Positions 45,487 to 54,759 are shown, counted from the first letter of the stretch. The stretch is DNA of 64,000 nucleotides from an uncultured Lachnospiraceae bacterium (GCA_934320895.1 CAKRFY010000003.1:1-64000); one strand, 5' to 3'. Notes: generated from the letters alone by a model not told the origin. A program made the numbers and translations.

Positions 45487-46215
45487 ATGAGAGATAAAAG
45501 AGTGAGTAAGGCTGGAAGTACAAGGTTTGGGGTATGGTATGAGAAATCTGTGGGAAAGTTGATACCTAAGCAGACTGTTATATCGCTTATATCATGTTTT
45601 GTGCTTAATTCGGTGATCTATACAGGCACGCAGATGCTTATGAAAAATGCAAAGCATTATGACTTGTCTACTAAATTTGATAAAAATTTTCCATTTGTTA
45701 AGGAATGGATATATATATATTTGGTTTGTTTTCTTTTTTGGGCTGTTAATTACATAATGATTTCAAGGACTAAGAGAGAGCACTGGTATAAGTTTGCTAC
45801 TGGTGATTATCTGTCAAGAGTTATCTGTGGAATATTTTTTATATTACTTCCAACTACGAATGTAAGACCTGAGGTTACAGGAAATGGACTTTCAAGTATT
45901 CTTATGAGATTTATATATACGGTTGATCCGGCCACTGATCTGTTTCCGTCAATACATTGCCTTGTAAGCTGGATGTGTTTTATCGGCATAAGAAAGCAGA
46001 AGCATATACCTAAATGGTATAAAGCCTTTTCAGCAGTATTTGCGGTACTTGTATTTGCATCAACGCAGTTTACAAAACAGCATTACATACTGGATGTGTT
46101 TGCTGGTGTAGTGATAGCTGAATTGTCATATTTTATAGGGACACATACTAACTTTTATAAAAAGATATGGAAATTTTTCGATAAAGTTAATAATGTTGTA
46201 TTTGGGAGAGAGTAA
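45487..46215 (+). CDS. PAP2-superfamily lipid phosphatase/transferase
   Basis: 242 residues, about six membrane helices. FPSIHCLVSW (about 157-166) and TKQHYILDVFAG (about 198-209) are the two catalytic blocks of the PAP2_3 branch (inositolphosphotransferase and lipid phosphatase type), with the active His in each. It would act on a lipid phosphate at the outer membrane face. Its stop directly abuts the next ATG (46216), so the two proteins are likely made together. Ribosome site AGGGGGATAAGG lies a little far from the ATG. Confidence 0.85.
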   Translation: MRDKRVSKAGSTRFGVWYEKSVGKLIPKQTVISLISCFVLNSVIYTGTQMLMKNAKHYDLSTKFDKNFPFVKEWIYIYLVCFLFWAVNYIMISRTKREHWYKFATGDYLSRVICGIFFILLPTTNVRPEVTGNGLSSILMRFIYTVDPATDLFPSIHCLVSWMCFIGIRKQKHIPKWYKAFSAVFAVLVFASTQFTKQHYILDVFAGVVIAELSYFIGTHTNFYKKIWKFFDKVNNVVFGRE

Positions 46216-47244
46216 ATGTCTGGAGTAAAGAAAAATATTTTTAATGCTGCATTTTTGTTACTGGTGCTTTTTATCACGCTATATTCGGTGTTTCATGGAG
46301 AAAATCTTTCGGAACTTTTATCGTACTTAAAACAGGGAGATTTCAGATATTGGATACTTGGTGCGATATTTGTAGTCGGTTTTATCGAATCGGAATCGGT
46401 AATAATATATTATATGATGAGAGTCCTTGGTGAAAATGTAAAACTTACACATTGTTTTTTATATTCATTTGTAGGATTTTTCTTTTCACTTATCACACCA
46501 TCCGCAACAGGAGGGCAGCCGGCGCAGCTTTACTTTATGAAAAAAGATAAGTTGTCATTGCCTACATCTACAATGGTCTTGCTTATTGTGACGATCACAT
46601 ACAAACTTGTACTTGTTGTACTTGGTCTTGCGGTTATGTTTGTAAGGCCAAAGCCGGTATGGAAACTTTTGAAACCCATATATGGATGGTGTTATTTGGG
46701 AATTTTCTTGAATGTTGTGTGTGTTTTTGGTATGCTTATACTTGTATTTCATCCAACTCTTGCAAGCAGGATAGTGTTATTTTGTGTAAGAGCGTTTGAT
46801 AAAGTATTTAAGACTGAAAAAGAGAAAAAGTATGGTGAACGCCTTGAGAGAGCGATGGAAAAGTACAGACATGCAGCAGAATTTTTCTATAAGAATATAA
46901 GAGTTATAATAAATGTTTTTTTAATAACATGTATACAGCGTTTTTTGCTGTTTGCAGTTACCTATCTTGTGTACAGATCATTTTTACTTGACTTTGCGGG
47001 TGCGGGTGTTGTTATATCGCTTCAGGGTATGATATCTGTTGCAGTTGATATGCTGCCATTACCCGGAGGTCTTGGGATAAGCGAAAAACTTTTTAAGGAT
47101 ATATTTGTGCAGATATGTACAAAGAAATATACACTTCCTGTTATGATAGTCAGCAGAGGATTAAGTTTTTATGTTCAGCTTGGAATAAGTGCAGTTATGA
47201 CAGTTGTGGCATATCTTACTATTGGAACGAATGATAAAAATTAG
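46216..47244 (+). CDS. Flippase-like membrane protein (LPG synthase TM family)
   Basis: 342 residues, about eight membrane segments, with YSFVGFFFSLITPSATGGQP and VDMLPLPGGLGISEKLF as the two family blocks. Same family as the gene at 41821-42861, with matching blocks at matching positions. It starts at the base after the PAP2 stop. A role in moving or handling the lipid product of PAP2 is a fair inference from the coupling, but unproven. Confidence 0.82.
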   Translation: MSGVKKNIFNAAFLLLVLFITLYSVFHGENLSELLSYLKQGDFRYWILGAIFVVGFIESESVIIYYMMRVLGENVKLTHCFLYSFVGFFFSLITPSATGGQPAQLYFMKKDKLSLPTSTMVLLIVTITYKLVLVVLGLAVMFVRPKPVWKLLKPIYGWCYLGIFLNVVCVFGMLILVFHPTLASRIVLFCVRAFDKVFKTEKEKKYGERLERAMEKYRHAAEFFYKNIRVIINVFLITCIQRFLLFAVTYLVYRSFLLDFAGAGVVISLQGMISVAVDMLPLPGGLGISEKLFKDIFVQICTKKYTLPVMIVSRGLSFYVQLGISAVMTVVAYLTIGTNDKN

Positions 47245-47393
47245 AAATATGGTTACAAAAAACACATATGTGTGCATAGTAACGAAATGGGTGGCATATT
47301 GGAATACAGCAGCATGAAGAAGTTTGTGAATTGTTAAATTTTATATGATAATCAGGTTACAATGCTGTATTTTAGAAAGAAATGGAGATTATT

Positions 47394-48119
47394 ATGAAAG
47401 AGAATGTTAATGAAAAGAAAATTACGGATAAGTTGATAGGAGTCTATGATTATACGGTTATACTTACATATGTCAGTCTTTTTATATCAGTTATTGGTAT
47501 GACACAGGCGATGGATGGAAGATTTAGAACAGCGGTTACATGTCTTGCACTTTCAGGACTTTGTGATATGTTTGATGGAAAGATAGCAAGGAGCAAGAAA
47601 GACAGGACGGATGATGAAAAATTGTATGGCGTTCAGATAGATTCGCTTTGTGATGTTGTCTGCTTCGGCATTTTTCCGGCTCTTATCTGTTTTCTTATAG
47701 GTGTGAGAGGACCGATAGGAATACTTGTTATTGGTTATTATTGTGTATGTTCAGTTATAAGACTTGCATTTTTTAATGTGTTAGAGACAAGGAGACAGCA
47801 GGTTGAAGAGGGAGCTAATAAATATTATCATGGGCTTCCGATAACATCTATGGCGATAGTACTTCCACTTGTATTTATGCTTCAGATATTTGTAAGTGAC
47901 AGGGCATTTGTGATGGTATTATATTTTGCACTTGCAATAGTCGGAACGTTATTTATAGTCGATTTCAGACTTAAAAAGCCAGACAATAAGACACTTGTAT
48001 TTTTGGTACTTTTGGTAGCGATTGCGGTTATAATAGTAGTTGTATTTTCAAAATATAAGATACCAAAACCACACTTTTTAGAGAAACCTTTGTGGAAACT
48101 GGTTAAGGGGAAGATGTAG
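47394..48119 (+). CDS. pssA: CDP-diacylglycerol-serine O-phosphatidyltransferase
   Basis: 241 residues. The CDP-alcohol phosphotransferase signature is intact: LCDMFDGKIAR followed by GVQIDSLCDVVCFG, giving the D-x2-D-G-x2-A-R-x(n)-G-x3-D-x3-D pattern. About seven membrane helices follow. It makes phosphatidylserine, which the Psd encoded next converts to phosphatidylethanolamine. ATG at 47394 follows ATGGAG; the in-frame ATG at 47382 overlaps that site. Confidence 0.88.
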   Translation: MKENVNEKKITDKLIGVYDYTVILTYVSLFISVIGMTQAMDGRFRTAVTCLALSGLCDMFDGKIARSKKDRTDDEKLYGVQIDSLCDVVCFGIFPALICFLIGVRGPIGILVIGYYCVCSVIRLAFFNVLETRRQQVEEGANKYYHGLPITSMAIVLPLVFMLQIFVSDRAFVMVLYFALAIVGTLFIVDFRLKKPDNKTLVFLVLLVAIAVIIVVVFSKYKIPKPHFLEKPLWKLVKGKM

Positions 48120-48184
48120 AGTGAGAGTTGATTGATAGTAATATTGTTTGTTTAAATTAAGAAATAAAATTTTTATGAAAATGG

Positions 48185-48212
48185 TTGAAAATAATAAATA
48201 TTTAGATATAAT
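48185..48212 (+). promoter_or_regulatory. Promoter upstream of psd
   Basis: TTGAAA at 48185-48190, 16-base spacer, consensus TATAAT at 48207-48212. The expected RNA starts about 48219. Confidence 0.7.
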
Positions 48213-48258
48213 GTAAATAGTAGGTGATGCACAGCCTTATAAATGAGCAAGTTAACAG

Positions 48259-48289
48259 CAGGGGCATTTTTATAGTGCCTCTGTTTTTT
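48259..48289 (+). terminator. Leader terminator (possible attenuator) before psd
   Basis: CAGGGGCA (48259-48266) pairs with TGCCTCTG (48276-48283, one G-U) followed by six T. It lies between the promoter at 48185 and the psd coding region, so it would stop transcription in a leader of about 70 nt unless bypassed. Confidence 0.7.
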
Positions 48290-48299
48290 ATAGGAGGAA

Positions 48300-48431
48300 A
48301 TGTTGAGAGGACTAAAATCATATGAAATTGTATATAAACATAAGTTACATAATGGAGATGCTACTCCATTAGCAAAAAGAACAAATGATTTTCTAAAATT
48401 GGAAAAATGTTACAAACAGTATAAAGGATGA
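48300..48431 (+). CDS. Possible 43-residue small protein before psd
   Basis: ATG directly after AGGAGGAA, stop TGA at 48429-48431, thirteen bases before the psd start. The predicted product is basic (starts MLRGLKSYEI, ends KCYKQYKG) and has no membrane helix. The spacing of AGGAGG to the ATG is only two bases; a TTG at the next codon improves it slightly. It could be a leader peptide or a small protein. It is too short for composition to decide. Confidence 0.35.
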   Translation: MLRGLKSYEIVYKHKLHNGDATPLAKRTNDFLKLEKCYKQYKG

Positions 48432-48443
48432 ATGGAGTATATA

Positions 48444-49304
48444 ATGGAATTTGAAAAAATAAATTGCAGATTGGAACAAAACGGTCAGGATAAATTTCTT
48501 GAAAAAATGTATAAAAGTGAGGCAGGAAAGCGGCTATTAAAAGTGCTTACAAGCAGGGCAGTGTCTGAGCTTGGTGGAAGTTTTATGGACAGTCCTCTTT
48601 CGGTGCCGTTTATAAGACCGTTTATCAAAAAAAATAATATTGATATGTCACAGTATGAAGAAAAAAAATATAAAAGCTACAATGAATTTTTTACAAGAAA
48701 GATTAAAGATGGTGAGAGAATATTTGACATGACACCTGAGTTTTTATGTTCACCATGTGACAGTAAACTTACAGTTTATAAGATAGATGAAAAATCAAAA
48801 TATGAGATTAAGGGAACAAAATATTCGTTTGAGAGCCTTACAAGAAGTAAAAAACTTACAGATTATTATAATGATGGATATATGCTTGTTTTCAGGCTTT
48901 GTGTGGATGATTATCACAGATATTCATATGTGGATAATGGCTATCTTGGACCGATAAGAAGAATAAATGGTGTTTATCATACTGTAAATCCTATTGCGAT
49001 TGAGACCGGATATGATATATATAAAGAAAATACAAGAGAGTGTTGTGTTTTGCATAGTGAAAATTTTGGAAAGATACTTCAGATGGAAGTCGGGGCACTT
49101 ATGGTTGGAAGAATCGTTAATAACAATGAGAAATGTCATGTGTCAAGAGGACAGGAGAAAGGCCGTTTTGAGTTTGGAGGCTCTACAGTTATACTTGCAT
49201 TTGCAAAAGACATGATAAAGATTAAGGATGAGATAATCAAAAATTCAGAAGAAGATTATGAAACCATTGTAAAAATGGGTGATATTATCGGTGAAAAATT
49301 ATAA
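48444..49304 (+). CDS. psd: Phosphatidylserine decarboxylase proenzyme
   Basis: 286 residues from the ATG at 48444. CFEFGGST-like EFGGST near residue 247 is the self-cleavage site that yields the pyruvoyl group from the Ser. VDDYHRYSYVDNG has the family His, and EVGALMVGRI is also conserved. It makes phosphatidylethanolamine from phosphatidylserine at the membrane. The gene is near pssA but has its own promoter and leader terminator, so the two steps may be controlled separately. Confidence 0.93.
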   Translation: MEFEKINCRLEQNGQDKFLEKMYKSEAGKRLLKVLTSRAVSELGGSFMDSPLSVPFIRPFIKKNNIDMSQYEEKKYKSYNEFFTRKIKDGERIFDMTPEFLCSPCDSKLTVYKIDEKSKYEIKGTKYSFESLTRSKKLTDYYNDGYMLVFRLCVDDYHRYSYVDNGYLGPIRRINGVYHTVNPIAIETGYDIYKENTRECCVLHSENFGKILQMEVGALMVGRIVNNNEKCHVSRGQEKGRFEFGGSTVILAFAKDMIKIKDEIIKNSEEDYETIVKMGDIIGEKL

Positions 49305-49387
49305 AATGGTTACACTGATTAGCAAGTCAATGATATTTCACAACTTAAAAGAGGTAAGAGAGATTGATTGAAAAGGAGCAAAGATAG

Positions 49388-50848
49388 ATGGATACACCAA
49401 TCTGTGATTTTGTGAAAGAATATGCAAGCAGTGATTTTTCGAGGTTTCATATGCCGGGACATAAGGGAAAGGAATTTGTCGGATGTGAAATGTATGATAT
49501 AACAGAAATAGAAGGCGCGGATGTACTAAGCCATGCTGATGGGATTATTAAAAAGAGCCAGGAAAACGCTGCAAAACTTTTTGGAAGTGGAGCTTCGTTT
49601 TATTCAACGGAGGGTTCGTCGCAGTGCATAAAGACTATGCTTGCTGTAGTTTGGGCTGATTATAGAAGAAAAAGAGGTGGTACGCTTACTCAGAGGGCAT
49701 ATGTACTTGCTGCAAGGAATGTGCATAAGTCAATGATAGACGCACTTGCACTTCTTGATATGGATGTGGAATTTATCTATCCGAAAGATACAGACAGCAT
49801 TTGCGTAAGTATGGTAACATCTGAAGATATCAGGGATTATCTTGAAAAAATATCGGACAAAACCCAAAAAAATCATATAGAAGCGTCAGATATAAAGAAA
49901 CAGACTTTATATGCAAATGGTGCTACAAAAAATGAACTGCCGATGGCTGTATATATAACATCTCCTGATTATCTCGGAAATGTGGCTGATGTAGATGGGA
50001 TATCAAAGGTCTGTGAACAATATGACATTCCTTTAATAGTTGATAATGCACATGGGGCATATCAGGCATTTCTTGATGAAAAAAGGTATGGAAAGATCCA
50101 TCCAATAAAAAGTGGGGCTGCCATATGCTGTGATTCAGCACATAAGACACTGCCTGTTCTGACAGGTGGCGCATATATCCATGTTTCAGAGAAATATAAG
50201 AAAAGGTTTGCTTCATATATTGCATCATATATGACAATATTTGGCTCAACAAGTCCATCGTATCTGATAATGCAGTCACTTGATATGTGTAACAGATATC
50301 TTGATGGAAAATATAGACGGGAACTTGATGATTGTATCGTGCGGATAGAAAAGACGAAAAAAGTTCTTATTGAAAATAATGTAAAACTTATGGAAACAGA
50401 ACCCCTTAAGATAGTGATAGATACTGCGGCAGCAGGTATGGAGGGGGAAGAACTTGCGGATGAACTTAGAAAATATAAGATTGAATGTGAATATGCAGAC
50501 AAATATTTTGTTGTATTGATGATAACACCGCAGAATGACGAAAAAGATTTTGAACGGCTTGAAAAATGGGCGGCTGATACTAAAGACAAGAGAGCTGGCA
50601 ATGAGAAAATTGAACCTAAAAAACTTATATTACACAAGGCAGAAAGAATGATGAGCATAAGAGAGGCAGCATTTTCACCATATAAGAAAATAAAAGTCTC
50701 TAATGCCTGCGACAGTATATGTGCATCACAGACCATAGCATGTCCACCAGCAATTCCGATAGCTGTATGTGGTGAGAGGATAGACGAAAATATGATAGGT
50801 ATATTTGAGGAATACGGGATAGAGTATGTAAATGTGGTCAGTTGTTGA
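49388..50848 (+). CDS. Orn/Lys/Arg decarboxylase family protein (SpeA/YaaO-like)
   Basis: 486 residues, PLP-dependent fold type I. FHMPGHKG (about 18-25), STEGSSQ, DNAHGAYQAF with the cofactor-binding Asp, and SAHKTL with PLP Lys253 are all present. The length matches the short Firmicutes arginine/lysine decarboxylases without the wing domain. It would yield agmatine, cadaverine or putrescine; arginine is a common substrate in this clade but cannot be assigned. A psd gene precedes and a glycosyltransferase remnant follows. Confidence 0.88.
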   Translation: MDTPICDFVKEYASSDFSRFHMPGHKGKEFVGCEMYDITEIEGADVLSHADGIIKKSQENAAKLFGSGASFYSTEGSSQCIKTMLAVVWADYRRKRGGTLTQRAYVLAARNVHKSMIDALALLDMDVEFIYPKDTDSICVSMVTSEDIRDYLEKISDKTQKNHIEASDIKKQTLYANGATKNELPMAVYITSPDYLGNVADVDGISKVCEQYDIPLIVDNAHGAYQAFLDEKRYGKIHPIKSGAAICCDSAHKTLPVLTGGAYIHVSEKYKKRFASYIASYMTIFGSTSPSYLIMQSLDMCNRYLDGKYRRELDDCIVRIEKTKKVLIENNVKLMETEPLKIVIDTAAAGMEGEELADELRKYKIECEYADKYFVVLMITPQNDEKDFERLEKWAADTKDKRAGNEKIEPKKLILHKAERMMSIREAAFSPYKKIKVSNACDSICASQTIACPPAIPIAVCGERIDENMIGIFEEYGIEYVNVVSC

Positions 50849-50905
50849 TACATTATGTGTAAAGTATATTTACAGAAATTAATGTTGATGAAAGGCGGAT
50901 AAAAA

Positions 50906-52054
50906 ATGAAGATATTATTTCCAACATGGAAAAGTTTTGGAGTAGAAGATATAAAAGAAACATTTGAGAATCTAGGGCATACGGTATCATTATATGAAAA
51001 TGAACCGAAGAATTATCGTATTGACCCGAGATATAAGTCTGAAATTAAAAAGTATATAAAGGAAAATGATATAGAAGTTGTATTTACATCAAACTATTAT
51101 CCGGTCATATCCGATGGCTGTAACGACCTTAAAATCCCATATCTTTCATGGTGTTATGACAGTCCCTTAATACTTACATATTCAAGATCAGTCTTTAATG
51201 AGGTAAACAGGATTTTTATATTTGATTCACTTATGGTTCAGGAGCTTAGAAATCTTGGGGTAAAAAATGTATGGTATATGCCTATGGCTGTAAATGAAAA
51301 AAGGCTTGCAGGTTTAAGCATATCACCACAGGATAGAAAGATTGTGGAAAGTGATGTATCATTTGTCGGCAGACTTTATACGGAGGAACATAATCTCTAT
51401 GACAGAATGGAACCAAAACTTGATGATTATACAAAGGGATAGCTTGAGGGAATAATGGAGTCACAGAGACTTATATATGGTTATACATTTATTGAGGAAT
51501 TGCTCACACCTGATATATTGGAGAAAATGATGGCTGCGATGCCGGTAAAAGTACAGGAAAATGGAATGGAGAGTATAGAGTATATTTATGCAAACTATTT
51601 TTTGTGCCGGAAGATGACGCAGCTTGACAGAACAGAGATATTTAAGTATCTGGGAGAGAAACTTCCGAATATAAAACTTGAAAACGGAAAAAACATAGCT
51701 CCAATGAAACTGTATACATCAGAGCCTACACCTGAGTTAAAAGGTATAAAAAATATGGGAGAGGTTCACTACATGTATGAGATGCCGCTTGTATTTAAGT
51801 ACAGTAAGATAAATCTTAATATCACACTCAGAAGCATAAGAAATGGGATACCGCTTCGTGCAATTGATATAATGGGGGCAGGGGGATTTTTGCTTACAAA
51901 TTATCAAAATGATTTTGCAATGCATTTTGTTGACGGAGAAGATTATGTAAGCTATAGTGACAGGGAAGATATGCTTGACAAGATAAAATATTATCTTGAG
52001 CATGAGGATGAAAGAAGAGCAATAGCCGAGAACGGATGCAGAAATGGAGATTAA
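50906..52054 (+). pseudogene. CgeB-like glycosyltransferase split by an amber codon
   Basis: One frame encodes a glycosyltransferase of this family, but a TAG at 51440-51442 interrupts it: residues before (DDYTKG) and after (LEGIMESQ) read on as in intact relatives, where I expect a Tyr at the stop. The first part (178 residues) holds the acceptor half; the second could restart at ATG 51455 (GAGGGA upstream) and holds the AIDIMGAGGFLLTNYQ block. The end (IAENGCRNGD) stops early, about 20-30 residues short of relatives, just at the next gene. It is either a pseudogene or two separately made halves. Confidence 0.7.
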
Positions 52055-52055
52055 T

Positions 52056-52610
52056 ATGGATTATTTATCGCACAATGTAGCAGTAAACTTGAAACGTCTG
52101 CGTACATCAAAAGGGATGAGTATGGATGTTGTGGCAGAACAGACCGGTGTAAGTAAAAGTATGCTTGCAAGGATTGAATCAGATAATGCTAATCCTTCAA
52201 TTGGGGTGCTTGGAAAAATAGCCAGTGGCTTGAGAGTGACGATAAATGAACTTCTAGAAACACCACCTATGGCATCAAGCCTTATGGATGTAAATGAAAC
52301 AATTCCAACAAAAGAAGTTGTTGGTCAGTATAAAGTATGGACGTGTTTTCCGTATGAAGATAATAAGATTGTCGAAGTGTATCGTATAGATATAGAACCG
52401 GGTGGAATATATGTAAGTGGCGGACATGGAGAAAAAACAAGAGAATATCTTTCTGTTATAAACGGAGTGGTTACGATACATACAGTAGATACTATTCAGG
52501 AGGTTACAACTGATCAGGTGTTCAGATTTGAGACGGATGCTCAGCATACATACCAGAATAACACAGATCAAAAGGTAAGTGTGATGATTTATTTTTTAGA
52601 TTATCATTGA
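52056..52610 (+). CDS. XRE-cupin transcriptional regulator (PuuR-like)
   Basis: 184 residues. An N-terminal Cro/CI-type helix-turn-helix (RLRTSKGMSMDVVAEQTGVS, about 14-33, continuing KSMLARIE) and a C-terminal cupin (about 110-184) with HGEKTREYLSVINGVV and the terminal VMIYFLDYH. This layout is that of PuuR and related regulators of amine or amino-acid catabolism, where the cupin may sense a metabolite. It precedes the aminotransferase by about 310 bases in the same direction. ATG at 52056 follows GGAG; its site lies inside the glycosyltransferase remnant. Confidence 0.87.
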   Translation: MDYLSHNVAVNLKRLRTSKGMSMDVVAEQTGVSKSMLARIESDNANPSIGVLGKIASGLRVTINELLETPPMASSLMDVNETIPTKEVVGQYKVWTCFPYEDNKIVEVYRIDIEPGGIYVSGGHGEKTREYLSVINGVVTIHTVDTIQEVTTDQVFRFETDAQHTYQNNTDQKVSVMIYFLDYH

Positions 52611-52761
52611 TAAAATTAAAATGAAAAAGAACAAAATGTGCAATATATTATACAAGGAAATAAAATATTAAACACTTTTTTTGGCGGATAAAAAGTAAAA
52701 ATATACAAAAAGCCTTGAAATACAGTGGCTTAACAGCAAAAAAATAAAAATTAAATTATTG

Positions 52762-52790
52762 TTGACAATTAATATATTGTATGTTATCTT
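52762..52790 (+). promoter_or_regulatory. Strong promoter of the aminotransferase gene
   Basis: TTGACA at 52762-52767, 17-base spacer, TATCTT at 52785-52790 preceded by TG (extended -10). The region from 52611 to here is very A/T-rich and otherwise empty. Confidence 0.75.
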
Positions 52791-52822
52791 ATAGTTATCA
52801 AATAAATAAAGAACATTTTGAC

Positions 52823-52880
52823 AAGCAAAGGCGCTTATCTGATATACATTTTATGGAATCAGGGTGTCTTTGCTTTTTTA
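52823..52880 (+). terminator. Leader terminator (possible attenuator)
   Basis: AAGCAAAG (52823-52830) pairs with CTTTGCTT (52868-52875); an inner CTGAT/ATCAG helix stacks within the 37-base loop; a T-run follows. It lies between the promoter and the aminotransferase ATG, so readthrough must be regulated or partial. The factor is not known. Confidence 0.75.
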
Positions 52881-52922
52881 TTTTATCATTTTGATACTAT
52901 ATTCATTTAGGAGGAAAGAAAT

Positions 52923-54140
52923 ATGAAATTGAAAGATTTAGGATTAACAGCACAGGATATTAAAGACAAAGTAGATAAATATATGATCGAGACATATGAG
53001 AGATTTGACTTTGTGGCTGAGACTGCAAAGGATATGTATATGTATGATGAAAATGGAGATGCATACTTGGACTTTTATGCAGGTATTGCAGTAAATAATG
53101 CAGGAAGTTGTAATGAAAAGGTTGTTGCTGCTGTAAAGGATCAGGTGAGTGATATAATGCATACATTTAACTATCCATATACAATTCCACAGGCACTTCT
53201 TGCTGAGAAAGTTTGTAAAACGATTGGAATGGATAAGATTTTTTATCAGAATTCAGGTACAGAGGCAAATGAAGCTATGATAAAAATGGCTCGTAAATAT
53301 GGCATTGAGAAATATGGTCCAAACCGTTACCATATTGTAACTGCGAAGATGGGATTTCATGGAAGAACATTTGGTGCAATGTCAGCAACAGGTCAGCCGG
53401 CAAATGGATGTCAGGTTGGATTTGGACCTATGACATATGGATTTTCATATGCTCCATATAATGATCTTCAGGCATTTAAAGATGCATGTACAGAAAATAC
53501 GATAGCTATCATGGTTGAGCCTGTACAGGGTGAGGGCGGTGTACATCCTGCAACGAAAGAGTTTATGGTTGGTCTTCGTGAGTTCTGTGATGAGAACGAT
53601 ATGCTTTTACTTATTGATGAAGTTCAGACTGGATGGTGTAGAACAGGAACTGTAATGTCTTACATGAATTATGGTATTAAACCTGATATTGTTTCAATGG
53701 CCAAAGGTCTTGGTGGTGGAATGCCAATTGGTGCTATATGTGCTACAGAAGAAGTTTCAAAGGCATTTACGCCGGGTTCTCATGGCACAACATTTGGTGG
53801 ACATCCTGTTTCTTGCGCAGCAGCACTTGCTGAAGTTAATGAACTTATCGACAGAGATCTGGCAGGAAATGCAAAGAAGATGGGTGACTACTTCTGCAAA
53901 AAACTTGAAACACTTCCTCATATTAAAGAAGTAAGACATCAGGGACTTTTGATAGGTGTTGAGTTTGATGATACTATAAGTGGACTTGATGTTAAACACG
54001 GATGTTTGGATAGAAAGCTTCTTACAACAGCAATTGGAGCACATATAGTTCGTCTTATTCCTCCACTTATTGTATCAGAAGCTGATTGTGACAAAGCATA
54101 TGAAATTATAAAAGATACAGTGGAATCTTTAGCAAAATAA
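52923..54140 (+). CDS. Class III PLP aminotransferase (amine/omega-amino-acid type)
   Basis: 405 residues. YQNSGTEANEAMIKMAR binds the cofactor phosphate, GFHGRTFGAMSATG and LLIDEVQTG with the cofactor Asp follow, and MAKGLGGGMPIGA places the PLP Lys at 261. Relatives include ornithine/acetylornithine, GABA and putrescine aminotransferases. The neighbouring permease and Fe-alcohol dehydrogenase suggest catabolism (amine or amino acid to aldehyde, then to alcohol) rather than arginine synthesis. ATG at 52923 follows GAGGAAAG. Confidence 0.88.
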   Translation: MKLKDLGLTAQDIKDKVDKYMIETYERFDFVAETAKDMYMYDENGDAYLDFYAGIAVNNAGSCNEKVVAAVKDQVSDIMHTFNYPYTIPQALLAEKVCKTIGMDKIFYQNSGTEANEAMIKMARKYGIEKYGPNRYHIVTAKMGFHGRTFGAMSATGQPANGCQVGFGPMTYGFSYAPYNDLQAFKDACTENTIAIMVEPVQGEGGVHPATKEFMVGLREFCDENDMLLLIDEVQTGWCRTGTVMSYMNYGIKPDIVSMAKGLGGGMPIGAICATEEVSKAFTPGSHGTTFGGHPVSCAAALAEVNELIDRDLAGNAKKMGDYFCKKLETLPHIKEVRHQGLLIGVEFDDTISGLDVKHGCLDRKLLTTAIGAHIVRLIPPLIVSEADCDKAYEIIKDTVESLAK

Positions 54141-54165
54141 TAAGTTATCCGGGAGGATGTATCCT

Positions 54166-54759
54166 ATGAAACATTTTGTAGTAACAATTGGCTGTGAATA
54201 CGGAAGTGGCGGCCCTGATATAGGTAATATGATAGCTGAGTCTATGGGAATAAAATATTATGACAGAGATCTTGTAGACAAGGTTATCGAGAAACTTAAT
54301 ATAGATCCTGAACTTGTTGAAGAAGTAGACAAAGGTGATAATTCAAAAAAATATGAATTTGAAACAAGTTTTGGACCAAGATATGCGAATCTTACTAATC
54401 GCGTTATACAGACGCAATTTGAAGTTATAAGAAAGTTTGCCGACAGTTCTTCCTGCATCATAATTGGAAGATGCGGTAATTACATATTGAAGGATAGAAA
54501 AGATTGTCTGAATATATTCATATATGCACCTGAAGACTTTAAGGTGCAGCATATCATGGAGCAGAAAGGTGTTTCAGAGGATGAGGCCAGGGAACTTATT
54601 AAATATAAGAACAGAATGCTTGGTTCGAGATATGAATATATGACGGGAACCAAGATGAGTGACTGTAGTCTGCGAGATATGATGATAGATAGCAGTGTAC
54701 TTGGACTTGAAAAGACAGCGAAATACATTATGCAGATGATCGATCTGAAATTTGAATAA
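54166..54759 (+). CDS. Cytidylate-kinase-like protein (AAA_33/Cmk-like)
   Basis: 197 residues, P-loop kinase fold but with a nonstandard phosphate loop: IGCEYGSGGPDIG (about 6-18) instead of GxxxxGKS, as in the family annotated cytidylate kinase-like. YYDRDLVDKV and IIIGRCGNYIL are also typical. The Lys of Walker A is missing, so kinase activity on CMP is doubtful. It lies 25 bases after the aminotransferase, before the permease, and probably shares their operon. The ATG at 54166 is nine bases after GGGAGG; the ATG at 54157 directly abuts it. Confidence 0.7.
   Translation: MKHFVVTIGCEYGSGGPDIGNMIAESMGIKYYDRDLVDKVIEKLNIDPELVEEVDKGDNSKKYEFETSFGPRYANLTNRVIQTQFEVIRKFADSSSCIIIGRCGNYILKDRKDCLNIFIYAPEDFKVQHIMEQKGVSEDEARELIKYKNRMLGSRYEYMTGTKMSDCSLRDMMIDSSVLGLEKTAKYIMQMIDLKFE

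Noticed and set aside
51440..51442. Amber codon read as pyrrolysine or by programmed readthrough
   Set aside because: No pyl genes or recoding element are visible; simple decay or a split gene is more economical.
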